From Candidatus Zixiibacteriota bacterium (GTDB taxonomy: Bacteria > Zixibacteria > MSB-5A5 > GN15 > JAAZOE01), in contig DAOUTW010000030.1 of assembly GCA_030668485.1 (NCBI GenBank), forward strand, positions 1-50,742: a stretch of 50,742 bases of DNA. Reading direction: 5' to 3'. The position numbers were made by a program, and so were the translations under genes. Positions 1 to 8,474 of this stretch are shown one piece after another. Positions within the stretch are counted from its first letter, which is position 1. Each line of letters begins with the position of its first letter. The notes beneath the pieces were generated by a model. The model did not search any database. It saw only the letters and a list, made by a program, of their open reading frames with translations, and was not told the DNA's origin.

Positions 1-257
1 CTAAATCGTCTGAAAATACTTATTGTCAACACCGAGGCTTAATCAGAAGATGAGAAAAAGTTACTTCCTCTGGTGCCTCCATCTGTGTAAAATAATAACC
101 CCTTTACCAACACTTTTTGGTCATTATGCCCGCGATGACGATGCGTTATTGCGTTTTTCAAAAATCTCTGCAGACCCGGGCCACCTGGCTTCCGCTAAAT
201 CCCCTGCTGTTCGAATCAAGAAAAGCCGTAATTCCTATACCTTGGACGATTACTTGA
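1..257. other. gene-free left edge
   Basis: No supported gene, RNA or repeat is visible. A 91-codon open frame runs through it, but it has no ribosome binding site, no recognisable family and an unlikely composition. The upstream gene, if any, lies outside the window. Confidence 0.5.
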
Positions 258-286
258 TTGGATATCGGGCCGTAATTTGTTATAAT
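258..286 (+). promoter_or_regulatory. probable sigma70 promoter of kor operon
   Basis: A -35-like TTGGAT (258-263) and a perfect -10 TATAAT (281-286) are separated by 17 bp. The korD start lies about 45 bp downstream of the expected transcription start. Confidence 0.55.
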
Positions 287-337
287 CCGAGCAATTGATT
301 TTGAAAAACAGCAGGGTAAGCAAACAGAGGATCGCAA

Positions 338-586
338 ATGCAGGCAGGATCGAAAATGACGGAAAATAAACCGAAAAGCAACTGGGTAATTGAAATAAAC
401 GAAAACCTGTGCAAGGGATGTGAAATCTGCATCGAATTCTGCCCTTTTACAATATTCGGCAAATCGGACAAGCTTAACCGCAAGGGGTATTATCTTCCCG
501 TCGTTCTAATCGAGAACAAATGCAACGGCTGTCGTCTTTGCGAGTTACTCTGTCCCGAAATTGCCATTGTACTGACCGAGGAGTAG
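338..586 (+). CDS. korD: 2-oxoacid:ferredoxin oxidoreductase, delta (ferredoxin) subunit
   Basis: Small 82-residue ferredoxin-type subunit that passes electrons from the thiamine site of the 2-oxoacid oxidoreductase to soluble ferredoxin. Two classical 4Fe-4S motifs are visible: Cys25, 28, 31, 35 (the last followed by Pro) and Cys62, 65, 68, 72 (also followed by Pro). It is the first gene of a tight four-gene cluster in the order delta-alpha-beta-gamma, as in KorDABC/OorDABC enzymes. The ATG at 338 has a GAGG eight bases upstream. A second in-frame ATG at 356 also has AGGA before it, so the start could be six codons later. Cytoplasmic. Subunit assignment is secure; the exact 2-oxoacid is not. 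Confidence 0.9.
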   Translation: MQAGSKMTENKPKSNWVIEINENLCKGCEICIEFCPFTIFGKSDKLNRKGYYLPVVLIENKCNGCRLCELLCPEIAIVLTEE

Positions 587-614
587 AAATTCTTAAAAGC
601 GGGAATCAGCAACT

Positions 615-1781
615 ATGGGATTTAACGAAGACAGAAAACGATACCTCGCGGGCCTCGAGGATAAAACTTATTTCATGCTGGGGGATGAGGCCTGCGCTTA
701 TGGCGCGATCTTTGCCGGATGCGATTTCTTTGCCGGGTATCCGATTACACCGGCCAGCGAAGTAGCGGAACGGCTGGCCGAGGAATTGCCCAAGGCTGGC
801 GGCCTATGTATCCAGATGGAAGACGAACTGGCCAGCATGGCGGCGATAGTCGGCGCCTCCTGGACAGGCGGACGTTCTATGACCGCCACCAGCGGTCCCG
901 GGTTTTCCCTTATGCAGGAAAATATCGGTTATGCCATAATGACCGAAACACCATGCGTACTGGTTGATGTCCAGCGTTCGGGGCCATCCACCGGACAGGC
1001 CACCAAGCCGGCTCAAGGGGATATGATGCAGGCCCGGTGGGGTACGCACGGCGACCACAACATCATCGCCCTCTCCCCCAACTCCGCCCAGGAATGTTTT
1101 GACATGATGCAGGAGTGTTTCAACCTGGCCGACACCTACCGGACACCGGTGATTTTACTCATGGACGGAGAAATCGGCCACATCAGGGAAAGCGTGACGA
1201 TGCCGGCCTTATCTTCGATAAAACCTGCTGCGAGAAAAATGGCCAAACCGGGGGAAGATGTTTTCGGCGGAGAGGAATTGGTTCCCGGAATTACTCATTA
1301 CGGCATGGGGCAGAATGTCCACGTCACCGGTTCGACTCATAAGGCCAACGGCATGCGCGACGTAACCACCCCGCATGTTCACGAGGCGCTGGTAAAAAGA
1401 ATTTACAATAAGATTGATGATAACAGAGAAAAGATTATAAGAGTCGAAAAAGATATCAGCCAAAATGGTCAGTCTAAGATCGGGGTGATAGCGTACGGCG
1501 CTACTGCCCGACCATCGCTCGGAGCTGTCCGGGCCGCGCGGGATGACGGCAAGAATATAGATTTTATGCGGCTGATTACCATCTGGCCATTCGCCCGGAA
1601 ACAGGTGGCCGAATTCGCCAAGAACCTCGATATGATTTTGGTACCTGAAATGAACCTGGGGCAGATTTCGCGGGAGATCGAACGATTCGTCAACTGCAAA
1701 GTCGTCTCGGTGCCCAAGATCGGCGGCGTTCCCCACACCGTCGAAGAAATTTACGATGCCATAACGGAGGTGGCATCATGA
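615..1781 (+). CDS. korA: 2-oxoacid:ferredoxin oxidoreductase, alpha subunit
   Basis: The alpha subunit (388 aa) of a thiamine-diphosphate enzyme that oxidatively decarboxylates a 2-oxoacid to its acyl-CoA while reducing ferredoxin. The pyrimidine-binding domain starts with GYPITPASE (residues 41-49), and the family stretch TSGPGFSLMQE follows near residues 92-102. The C-terminal part has the transketolase-C-like fold region (around 290-388). Length fits KorA. Its stop overlaps the korB start by four bases (ATGA), showing translational coupling. 2-Oxoglutarate is the usual substrate of this subunit set and Kor supplies reduced ferredoxin to benzoyl-CoA reductase in Thauera. Branched-chain 2-oxoacids or phenylglyoxylate are alternatives here because of the neighbouring mutase and Pad-like genes. 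Confidence 0.9.
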   Translation: MGFNEDRKRYLAGLEDKTYFMLGDEACAYGAIFAGCDFFAGYPITPASEVAERLAEELPKAGGLCIQMEDELASMAAIVGASWTGGRSMTATSGPGFSLMQENIGYAIMTETPCVLVDVQRSGPSTGQATKPAQGDMMQARWGTHGDHNIIALSPNSAQECFDMMQECFNLADTYRTPVILLMDGEIGHIRESVTMPALSSIKPAARKMAKPGEDVFGGEELVPGITHYGMGQNVHVTGSTHKANGMRDVTTPHVHEALVKRIYNKIDDNREKIIRVEKDISQNGQSKIGVIAYGATARPSLGAVRAARDDGKNIDFMRLITIWPFARKQVAEFAKNLDMILVPEMNLGQISREIERFVNCKVVSVPKIGGVPHTVEEIYDAITEVAS

Positions 1782-2632
1782 GCCAGCCCAGAAACCAGAT
1801 GATGAACTATATCCGCGAAGAAATCATGCCACACCGGTTTTGCCCCGGATGCGGTTGCGGAACGGTATTGAATGTCTTCACCAACGCCATCGATAATCTC
1901 AAATTGGATCCTGTGAAAATGGTGTGCGTCTCCGGAATCGGCTGTTCGGCCTGGATTCCCAGTCCATACTTTAAATCCGATACCTTGCATACCACTCACG
2001 GTCGTCCTATTGCCTTTGCCACCGGCGTCAAGGTTATGCGCCCCGATCTAAAGGTCGTGGTTATCGCCGGCGATGGCGATGTGTCGGGTATCGGCGGCAA
2101 CCATCTGATCCATGCCGCCCGGCGGAATATCGATCTGTCGGTTTTCATGGTCAACAACATGATCTACGGAATGACCGGCGGCCAGGTGGCTCCGACCACT
2201 CCGACCGGAGTTAAAACCTCGACGACCCCTCACCTCAACATCGAGCCTCCCTTCCAGGTCGCCGAACTGGTGGCGGCGGCAGGAGCCAGTTATGTCGCCC
2301 GCTGGACGACTTATCATGTTTTTCGTCTCATCAAGGCAATGGAAGAGGCGATAACGAAACAAGGTTTCAGCTTTATCGAAATCGTGTCCCAATGCCCGGA
2401 TAACTATGGCCGTCGAATCGGTCTCAGAACGGGAGTCGAGTTTCTGAAGATGTTCAAGAAGCAAGCGATTCCAATCGACAAGGCGCGTGAGTTGCCCGAG
2501 GAGAAACTTGAGGGAAGGATTATCGTCGGCAAACTGCGTGACCGCGAACGGCCGGAATACACATCCGAGTTGCATCGAGTAACCAAAGAGCAGGTCGACA
2601 AGATAAAAGCGGAACAGGAGAAGATCTCTTGA
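1778..2632 (+). CDS. korB: 2-oxoacid:ferredoxin oxidoreductase, beta subunit
   Basis: Thiamine-diphosphate-binding beta subunit (284 aa). It has CPGCGCG at residues 22-28 and Cys56, which belong to the beta-subunit 4Fe-4S site. The thiamine/Mg motif is GDGD (98-101) followed by NNMIYGMTGGQ (126-136), as in pyruvate/2-oxoglutarate:ferredoxin oxidoreductases. It acts with korA as the catalytic core in the cytoplasm. The gene overlaps korA by ATGA at its start and overlaps korC by TTGA at its end, so the three are translationally coupled. The length matches 2-oxoglutarate-type beta subunits (about 275-290 aa). Confidence 0.92.
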   Translation: MSQPRNQMMNYIREEIMPHRFCPGCGCGTVLNVFTNAIDNLKLDPVKMVCVSGIGCSAWIPSPYFKSDTLHTTHGRPIAFATGVKVMRPDLKVVVIAGDGDVSGIGGNHLIHAARRNIDLSVFMVNNMIYGMTGGQVAPTTPTGVKTSTTPHLNIEPPFQVAELVAAAGASYVARWTTYHVFRLIKAMEEAITKQGFSFIEIVSQCPDNYGRRIGLRTGVEFLKMFKKQAIPIDKARELPEEKLEGRIIVGKLRDRERPEYTSELHRVTKEQVDKIKAEQEKIS

Positions 2633-3174
2633 TTATCAGATTTGTAGGCTTCGGGGGTCAGGGAATTGTCCTGTCCAGTTACATTATCGGCAAATCGGCC
2701 GTCCTCGACGGCAAAAGGGCTATCCAGAATCAATCATATGGCAGCGAATCGCGCGGCGGAGAATGCCGCGGGGATGTGATCATATCCGACGAGGAAATTT
2801 ATGAGCTGGAACCGGTCAATCAGGATGTCCTCGTCGCCCTGACTCAGCCCGGTTATGAAAAGTTTATTCCCCACCTCAAGCCGGGCGGGACTCTGATTGT
2901 CGATAAAGATTTGGTCATTACTGACGAAAAAATGGAACCGGAAAATATCGCCAGATATGCCATTCCGGCTACTGATATCGCACACAAGAAATTCGGCCGC
3001 AAAATCATCGCCAATATGGTCATGCTGGGCTATATGAACACTCTGCTCAATCAGGTCACGTTTGAATCCCTTGAAAAGGCCGTTTTGGAAAACGTACCCA
3101 AAGGCACAGAAAAACTAAACCTCGACGCCATGCGCGAGGGGATCGAACTGGCGAAGCAGGAGTCGGCTCGTTAG
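2629..3174 (+). CDS. korC: 2-oxoacid:ferredoxin oxidoreductase, gamma subunit
   Basis: Gamma subunit (181 aa) of the same complex. The N-terminus has the nucleotide-fold-like GFGGQGIVLSS (residues 7-17) characteristic of the gamma/POR-C family, and QSYGSESRGG a little later is also typical. The start is a TTG codon that overlaps the korB stop (TTGA), a choice supported because the family N-terminus (IIRFVGFGGQG) begins exactly there and no ATG is available upstream. It is the last gene of the operon and is followed about 110 bp later by a strong terminator hairpin. Confidence 0.9.
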   Translation: MIIRFVGFGGQGIVLSSYIIGKSAVLDGKRAIQNQSYGSESRGGECRGDVIISDEEIYELEPVNQDVLVALTQPGYEKFIPHLKPGGTLIVDKDLVITDEKMEPENIARYAIPATDIAHKKFGRKIIANMVMLGYMNTLLNQVTFESLEKAVLENVPKGTEKLNLDAMREGIELAKQESAR

Positions 3175-3280
3175 GCCTATCGATCGCGACCCAGCCTGAT
3201 ATCTTACACAAATCCGACGTTTGCTTACAAGATATTGAGGTTGATTTTCCGGGGCGCAACTATTATTTTCCAGAATTGAC

Positions 3281-3310
3281 GAATTCGGGCCTGTGGCCCG
3301 TATTCTTTTT
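3281..3310 (+). terminator. rho-independent terminator of kor operon
   Basis: An 11-bp stem (GAATTCGGGCC / GGCCCGTATTC, one mismatch) with a TGT loop is followed directly by TTTTT at 3306-3310. It ends the kor operon and separates it from the acyl-CoA dehydrogenase. Confidence 0.8.
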
Positions 3311-3322
3311 ATCTGTCAGGAT

Positions 3323-3351
3323 TTGAAACTGAAAATAAAACAAAATATATA
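3323..3351 (+). promoter_or_regulatory. probable promoter of the acyl-CoA dehydrogenase
   Basis: TTGAAA (3323-3328) and TATATA (3346-3351) are separated by 17 bp. The leader would be only about 15 bases and contains the strong AGGAGG ribosome binding site just before the ATG at 3374. Confidence 0.45.
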
Positions 3352-3373
3352 GCCCTGGAGTTCAGGAGGAACC

Positions 3374-4516
3374 ATGCCATATAACGTTGACGACAGACAG
3401 CAGCCGATTCGCGATCAGATAAAGGAATTTGCCGAAAAGGAAATCGTTCCGGTTTACGAAGAACTGGATCGCAGACCAGAAGAATTTTCGCGTGAGCATT
3501 ACAAAAAGCTGGCCAAAGCCGGATATGTCAGCTTTGCCATGCCCAAGGAATACGGCGGAGGCGGATACTCCAATATCGAATATATCACGATGATGGAAGA
3601 GTTGTCTTATTGGGATCCCGGCACAGGTTTGATGGCTGCCATTCCTCAACTGGCGACCTATCCGCTTTATGCTTTCGGCAATGAAGAACAAAAGAAAAAA
3701 TATTTGCCCAAATGCGCCTCCGGCGAAATAATCCCGTCGTTTGTATTGACCGAGCGTGAGGCCGGCTCCGATGCCTCCAACCAAAGCACCACGGCTGTTC
3801 TCGAAGGCGATCACTATGTCCTCAACGGTGAGAAGATTTTTATTATGCACGGTGACGTCTGCGATCTGGGCGTCGTTTACGCCAAAATGAGCGATAATGC
3901 CGGCCGGACCAGGATTTCAGCCTTCCTGGTAGAAACCGATACCCCCGGATGGAGTGCCCGGACGCTTCAGCATAAAATGGGAATGCGAGCGGCCACAACC
4001 GGTCTGATAACTCTTGAAAATGTCAAAACCCCGAAAGAAAACATGCTGGGCGAACAAGGACGCGGATTTATTATCGCCTTGAATACTCTTGACGGCGCCC
4101 GCATCGGCGTCGCCGCTCAGGGAGTTGGGATTTCTCAAAGAGCCCTTGATGAGTCGATCAAATACGCCAAAAAGCGGATAGCCTTTGGCGCCCCGATTGC
4201 CAAACTCCAGGCCATACAGTGGATGATAGCCGAAATGGCGACTAAAACCGAAGCCGCCCGTCTGATGGCCTACAAGGCTGCCACATTACAGGATAATGGT
4301 CAAAAGTACACGGTCGAGGCCGCTCAGGCCAAAATGTATGCCACCGAAGTGGCCCGATTCTGTGTTGACCGGGCCATGCAAATTCACTCCGGTTACGGCT
4401 ATATCGGTGAATTCTCGATAATTGAGAAACTGTACCGTGATCAGCGCGTGACCGAAATTTACGAAGGAACCAACGAGATTCAGCGTTTTGTGATTGCAAA
4501 TAACCTGTTGCGGTAG
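3374..4516 (+). CDS. acyl-CoA dehydrogenase
   Basis: FAD-dependent acyl-CoA dehydrogenase (380 aa) that forms the trans-2-enoyl-CoA and hands electrons to electron-transfer flavoprotein. The N-terminal helical, middle beta and C-terminal helical domains are all present. FVLTEREAGSDAS near residues 117-129 is the family signature in the middle domain, and the catalytic base is Glu364 in IYEGTNEIQR, the position used by short- and medium-chain enzymes. AGGAGG lies just before the ATG. It is flanked by a terminator on both sides, so it is probably monocistronic. Short-chain or branched-chain acyl-CoA (butyryl-, isobutyryl-CoA) is plausible from the mutase operon next door, but specificity cannot be read from the sequence. 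No etfAB is in the window. Confidence 0.92.
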   Translation: MPYNVDDRQQPIRDQIKEFAEKEIVPVYEELDRRPEEFSREHYKKLAKAGYVSFAMPKEYGGGGYSNIEYITMMEELSYWDPGTGLMAAIPQLATYPLYAFGNEEQKKKYLPKCASGEIIPSFVLTEREAGSDASNQSTTAVLEGDHYVLNGEKIFIMHGDVCDLGVVYAKMSDNAGRTRISAFLVETDTPGWSARTLQHKMGMRAATTGLITLENVKTPKENMLGEQGRGFIIALNTLDGARIGVAAQGVGISQRALDESIKYAKKRIAFGAPIAKLQAIQWMIAEMATKTEAARLMAYKAATLQDNGQKYTVEAAQAKMYATEVARFCVDRAMQIHSGYGYIGEFSIIEKLYRDQRVTEIYEGTNEIQRFVIANNLLR

Positions 4517-4554
4517 CCAGAGTCAATCTCTGCCATATTATCACCCAGATAAAC

Positions 4555-4578
4555 CCCACCCCAGCAAGCTGGGGTGGG
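4555..4578. terminator. hairpin between convergent genes
   Basis: A perfect 11-bp inverted repeat (CCCACCCCAGC / GCTGGGGTGGG) with a two-base AA spacer lies between the convergent acyl-CoA dehydrogenase and the minus-strand secreted protein. There is no T-run on the plus strand and only TTT on the minus strand, so it may be an intergenic repeat hairpin that also ends transcription. Confidence 0.5.
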
Positions 4579-4599
4579 CCACCAATAAATAATTCCTAC

Positions 4600-4635
4600 G
4601 TGGCTGGCGGACGTCCTGAGGCTGCCAGCTTCCCT
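4600..4635. repeat. partial copy of palindromic intergenic repeat (family D)
   Basis: Begins GTGGCTGGCGGACGTCCT and continues with GCTGCCAGCTTCCCT, matching the left half of the 64-bp element at 29667-29730. The right half is absent. A fuller copy lies 500 bp away at 5103-5173. Confidence 0.6.
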
Positions 4636-4645
4636 ATTTCTGATA

Positions 4646-5068
4646 TCACATTCGTCGCTTTGCAATGAATAGGCAGCTAATATCCTTATTTCTGCCGGTG
4701 CCATAAGAACTTTCTGCATGTAGGTGCACATCCACCCAACCGCCTGATAACTTCTCACGCATTCTGTCAATTGCTCCTCCCTGAATCTTATATAATCCTG
4801 GCGCCATAGACTCCTGGCGACAATGCCAGATGGTATCAGATTCCGAAGTGTCAGTTACGAATAAAGTTACCAGTGAAGATTCGGGCAAATTGAACTCCAC
4901 ATTGAATACCGGACTGAATGGTTTAATAAGATAAGGCTTTAGATAGAAACCATTGACAACAGAATCGGTTGAAACGCAAACGAACGGAACGTTGTCTTGT
5001 GATTCACCTCCCGCAATAACTGTGCATGCTAACGGAAGTGCAATACTCAAAATAATTAATGACTTCAT
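4646..5068 (-). CDS. hypothetical secreted protein
   Basis: A 140-residue protein of unknown function. The N-terminus is a classical Sec signal peptide: MKSLI, a hydrophobic stretch to about residue 19, and a probable cleavage near AGG. The mature part has a beta-rich pattern (VFNVEFNLPESSLVTLFVTD, around 54-73) followed by APGLYKIQGG, which recalls the FlgD-like Ig-type repeats found at the ends of secreted proteins in FCB-group bacteria; that similarity is only an impression. It stands alone on the minus strand between two plus-strand operons, flanked on both sides by copies of the same intergenic repeat. A weak AGGTAGG precedes the ATG. Confidence 0.55.
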   Translation of the reverse strand: MKSLIILSIALPLACTVIAGGESQDNVPFVCVSTDSVVNGFYLKPYLIKPFSPVFNVEFNLPESSLVTLFVTDTSESDTIWHCRQESMAPGLYKIQGGAIDRMREKLSGGWVDVHLHAESSYGTGRNKDISCLFIAKRRM

Positions 5069-5102
5069 GTTTACCTACCTATAAAACTTAGCTTTCGGAT
5101 TC

Positions 5103-5173
5103 GTGGCTGGTCCGCCGCGGCGGATCCTCGTCTGCCTACTTCCTTTATCGGCGCGGGGATGTACGCCAACCAT
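5103..5173. repeat. copy of palindromic intergenic repeat (family D)
   Basis: Starts GTGGCTGG and ends GATGTACGCCAACCAT, sharing TCCTCGTCTGCC, the GGCGC core and the right arm with the copy at 29667-29730. The left arm has a local change (TCCGCCGCGGCGGA). It sits in the promoter region of the minus-strand secreted protein. Confidence 0.65.
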
Positions 5174-5239
5174 AAATTAGTTGATATTCAACGCTATTTC
5201 AAGGCCGGAAAGTGCCAATTTAAAGATGGTACTATCTGC

Positions 5240-5267
5240 TTGATTTTTCGGGCGAGAGCCGTATATT
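5240..5267 (+). promoter_or_regulatory. probable promoter of mutase-carboxylase operon
   Basis: TTGATT (5240-5245) and TATATT (5262-5267) are 16 bp apart, about 40 bp before the mutase ATG. Confidence 0.5.
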
Positions 5268-5310
5268 TACCGTTTATTGTGTTTTAGACCCGAAAGTTAC
5301 GGAGATTTGA

Positions 5311-6978
5311 ATGTTCGATAAATCGTTCTGGGACAAATTCGACGAACGCCGAAAAAAATGGCATGAAACTGCCGATCAGATGCCGCAGAAAACCCGCCCG
5401 AAGTTTTTTACCATTTCCGGCGACGATGTCGATATCCTGTATGGTCCCGATTCTTATGACGCTTCGAAATCACTCGAAAATATCGGCCTGCCCGGCGAAT
5501 TCCCATACACCCGTGGGGTTCATCACACCATGTACCGGGGTCGGATGTGGACCATGCGGCTATTCTCCGGAATGGGAACGCCCCGACAGACCAATCAGCG
5601 CTATAAATATTTACTGAAGGAAGGCCAGAACGGCCTTTCGGTCGCTTTTGACCTGCCGACCCTGATGGGTTATGATTCCGACCACGAGCGGTCAAAGGGT
5701 GAAATCGGCAAGTGTGGCGTCGCGGTCGATTCGCTGGTCGATATGGAAACCATTTTCGATGGTATCGACCTGGGCAAAATATCTACGTCGATGACGATCA
5801 ACGCCCCGGCCTCGATCCTCCTGGCCATGTATATCGCCGTGGGCGAGAAACAGGGCGTTCCCTCGGAGAAGCTGACCGGTACGCTTCAAAATGACATTCT
5901 CAAGGAGTATATCGCTCAGAAAGAATGGATTTTCCCACCGGAACCGTCGATTCGCCTCATCACCGACCTCATGGCCTTCTGTTCCGACCATGTCCCGAAA
6001 TGGAATACCATTTCGATTTCCGGCTATCATATCCGTGAGGCTGGCGCTACGGCGGCTCAGGAACTGGCCTTTACCCTGGCCGATGGATTCACTTATGTCG
6101 AATCGGCTATTGCAGCCGGTCAGGATGTGGATGTTTTTGCGCCCCGGTTGTCTCACTTTTTCAATGCCCATCAGGATTTCTTCGAAGAAATCGCCAAATA
6201 CCGCGCTGCCCGGAGAATCTGGGCCAAACGGATGCGGTATAAATATAAAGCGAAAAACGAAAAAAGCTGGTTACTCCGTTTCCACACTCAGACGGCGGGA
6301 TGCTCCCTGACCGCGCAGCAGCCGGAAAACAACCTGATGCGAACCGCTTTCGAAGCCCTCTCAGGTGTGTTGGGCGGCACGCAATCGCTGCATACCAACT
6401 CGATGGATGAGACGCTGGCTTTGCCGTCGGACAAGGCTGCCTTGCTGGCCCTGCGGACTCAGCAGATCATTATGAACGAAACCGGTGTTGTCAATACAAT
6501 CGATCCTCTGGCCGGATCGTATTTTATCGAATCGTTGACCGACAAAATCGAGGCCGACGCCGAGGCCTATTTCGACGAGATCGACAAGCGCGGCGGCGTC
6601 CTTCGCTGTATCGAAGAAGGTTATCTCCAGCGCGAAATCGCCAAGTCGGCCTACAATTATCAGCGGGAGATTGAACGCAAAGAGCGGATAATAGTGGGCG
6701 TCAACGACTATGTGATGGAAGAGGATATCGATATCCCGACGTTAAGAATCGACGAGGCGGAAGCCAACGAGCAATTGGCAACGCTTAAGAAAGTCAGAGA
6801 AGATCGTGATAATGACAAGGTCGCCCGCACCCTGGATGATTTGACCGCATGTGCCAAAGGCGACGGCAATACCCTCAAGGCGATCCTGGACTGTGTCCGG
6901 GTTTATGCCACCGAGGGCGAGATCGTCGATGCTCTGCGGCCGGTGTTCGGGGAATATACCGAACCGCCGATGTTTTGA
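5311..6978 (+). CDS. icmA: coenzyme-B12 acyl-CoA mutase large subunit, isobutyryl-CoA mutase-like
   Basis: TIM-barrel catalytic subunit (555 aa) of an adenosylcobalamin-dependent acyl-CoA mutase without its own B12 domain. Family landmarks are [17 protein letters not shown] (67-83), [10 protein letters not shown] (108-117), [13 protein letters not shown] (about 231-243) and [10 protein letters not shown]. Methylmalonyl-CoA mutase binds the substrate carboxylate with Tyr89 and Arg207 (P. shermanii numbering). The aligned positions here are Phe85 (RLFSG) and Gln203 (IAQKEW), with the same 118-residue spacing. Phe/Gln is the pair described for isobutyryl-CoA mutase (Phe80/Gln198), and the split 555 + 139 aa layout also resembles IcmA/IcmB. 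It would interconvert butyryl- and isobutyryl-CoA. Methylmalonyl-CoA mutase remains the alternative because a propionyl-CoA carboxylase is in the same operon. Alignment was by eye. Confidence 0.8.
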   Translation: MFDKSFWDKFDERRKKWHETADQMPQKTRPKFFTISGDDVDILYGPDSYDASKSLENIGLPGEFPYTRGVHHTMYRGRMWTMRLFSGMGTPRQTNQRYKYLLKEGQNGLSVAFDLPTLMGYDSDHERSKGEIGKCGVAVDSLVDMETIFDGIDLGKISTSMTINAPASILLAMYIAVGEKQGVPSEKLTGTLQNDILKEYIAQKEWIFPPEPSIRLITDLMAFCSDHVPKWNTISISGYHIREAGATAAQELAFTLADGFTYVESAIAAGQDVDVFAPRLSHFFNAHQDFFEEIAKYRAARRIWAKRMRYKYKAKNEKSWLLRFHTQTAGCSLTAQQPENNLMRTAFEALSGVLGGTQSLHTNSMDETLALPSDKAALLALRTQQIIMNETGVVNTIDPLAGSYFIESLTDKIEADAEAYFDEIDKRGGVLRCIEEGYLQREIAKSAYNYQREIERKERIIVGVNDYVMEEDIDIPTLRIDEAEANEQLATLKKVREDRDNDKVARTLDDLTACAKGDGNTLKAILDCVRVYATEGEIVDALRPVFGEYTEPPMF

Positions 6979-7045
6979 TCGATAGAATGGCAAGCATGCG
7001 GTTCATTGAAACAGACACAAAAAACCTTTGATGGAATAGATTACC

Positions 7046-7465
7046 ATGTCTGAGAAAATAAGAGTGCTTCTGGCCAAACCGGGTCTCGACGGTCATGATC
7101 GCGGCATTAAAATCATCGCCGCCGCTTTCCGTGATGCGGGGTTTGAGGTTATCTACACCGGGCTGCGGCAGACACCGGAGCAAATTGTCAACGCCGCCAT
7201 CCAGGAAGATGTGAACGTTGTTGGCGTTTCGATCTTATCCGGAGCGCATATGACCCTTTTTCCGGCCATCCTTGATTTGCTCAAGGAAAAGGGCGGAGGC
7301 GATATCCTGCTTTTCGGCGGCGGTATCATTCCCAACGAAGATATGAAGACCCTGGAGAAGATGGGTGTCAGTAAGCTGTTTACCCCCGGAGCGGTGACGA
7401 CTGAGATTATCGATTGGCTCAAGGGAGCGGTGGCATCCGGGAAAAAAGATGAAAAAATCCTTTAA
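7046..7465 (+). CDS. icmB: coenzyme-B12-binding small subunit of acyl-CoA mutase
   Basis: A 139-residue cobalamin-binding Rossmann domain that docks on the large subunit 67 bp upstream. The base-off/His-on motif is LDGHDRG (14-20), with His17 as the lower cobalt ligand. SILSGAH (about 68-74) and GGGIIPNED (about 92-100) complete the B12 nucleotide-tail pocket. The length matches stand-alone small subunits such as IcmB and archaeal MCM-beta. The chaperone GTPase (MeaB/ArgK type) often linked to these mutases is not in the window. Confidence 0.9.
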   Translation: MSEKIRVLLAKPGLDGHDRGIKIIAAAFRDAGFEVIYTGLRQTPEQIVNAAIQEDVNVVGVSILSGAHMTLFPAILDLLKEKGGGDILLFGGGIIPNEDMKTLEKMGVSKLFTPGAVTTEIIDWLKGAVASGKKDEKIL

Positions 7466-7557
7466 GGGGATGACAAGCCTGTATCCTGACTTATTGGCGA
7501 TATAACTTTTGATTGGAGGGATCGCGAAGGTGATCCCTTGTTCCGTAAAAGGCAGGC

Positions 7558-8394
7558 ATGTACAAATTCGGCGATTTTACTATCTACAGTTTTGTCGAAC
7601 GCCGCTTCAAGCTTGATGGCGGCACGATGTTCGGTATCGTTCCCAAAATAATCTGGGGGAGGTTGATCGAAGTCGACGAAGACAATATGGTACCGATGCA
7701 GACTAACCTGTTTGTCGTCGATACGGGGGAGCATAAGCTGCTTTGTGACACCGGTCTTGGTACGTTACTGTCAAAAAAAGAATCCAAAATTTACGCCGCT
7801 CAGTCGGAATCGGCCATTGAAACCGGCCTAAGTGACCTGGGATTTTCAACCGACGATATCGATTATGTAATTCTCTCACATTTGCATACCGATCATGCCG
7901 GTGGAACAGTCAAGACACAGGATGACAAACTTGTCCCTCGCTTCAAAAATGCCCGCTATGTCACCCAGAAAGAGGAATGGGACGACGCCATGAATCCGGA
8001 TGAAAGAACCTCGGCGGTGTATAAAGTGGAAATGTTGCAGATTATTGAAAAGGCCGGGCAACTTGATCTGGTCGACGGCGATCTCGAATTAATGCCGGGA
8101 GTAAAACTGGTTAAAACAGGCGGGCATACGGCGGGGCATCAGGGAGTGGAATTTTCTTCCGGCGGAAAAACGGTCGTCTATTATGCCGACATCATTCCAT
8201 TTTCGCATCACTTCAAAGTTCCCTATGTCGCCTCGGTCGATCTTTATCCGCGCGATACCATGAAAGTCAAAAGGGAATTGACCCGGCGGGTTCTGGCCGG
8301 GAATTTTGCGATTGCTTTTGATCACGATATAGAAATCCCTATCGGGACTGTCCGTGAAGACGGACTGAAAACCGTCATCGAGGCGGTGACGTAG
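7558..8394 (+). CDS. metallo-beta-lactamase-fold hydrolase
   Basis: A 278-residue cytoplasmic metallo-hydrolase. The dinuclear zinc motif HLHTDH is at residues 108-113 (His108, His110, Asp112, His113); GGHTAGH, a YYADI segment and a late AFDHD supply the remaining metal ligands expected of the fold. The overall pattern resembles the AHL-lactonase/AttM branch. It sits between the mutase subunits and the carboxylase in one orientation, so it may act on an acyl-CoA or a lactone side product of that pathway, perhaps as a thioesterase; this is inference from position only. AAGG precedes the ATG. Confidence 0.82.
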   Translation: MYKFGDFTIYSFVERRFKLDGGTMFGIVPKIIWGRLIEVDEDNMVPMQTNLFVVDTGEHKLLCDTGLGTLLSKKESKIYAAQSESAIETGLSDLGFSTDDIDYVILSHLHTDHAGGTVKTQDDKLVPRFKNARYVTQKEEWDDAMNPDERTSAVYKVEMLQIIEKAGQLDLVDGDLELMPGVKLVKTGGHTAGHQGVEFSSGGKTVVYYADIIPFSHHFKVPYVASVDLYPRDTMKVKRELTRRVLAGNFAIAFDHDIEIPIGTVREDGLKTVIEAVT

Positions 8395-8474
8395 TTCTTT
8401 TATAGCCAAATTATTGGCCGGATCGGCCGCAATTCAGTCGAGGTGATCTATTACCTCAACTGGCAGAGGAAATT

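Noticed and set aside
23-298. 91-codon open frame at the left edge
   Set aside because: No ribosome binding site, no family resemblance, and the -10 and -35 of the kor promoter lie inside it.
5311-6978. Plain methylmalonyl-CoA mutase
   Set aside because: Phe85/Gln203 at the substrate-carboxylate positions argue for a monocarboxylic acyl-CoA; kept as the alternative because alignment was by eye.
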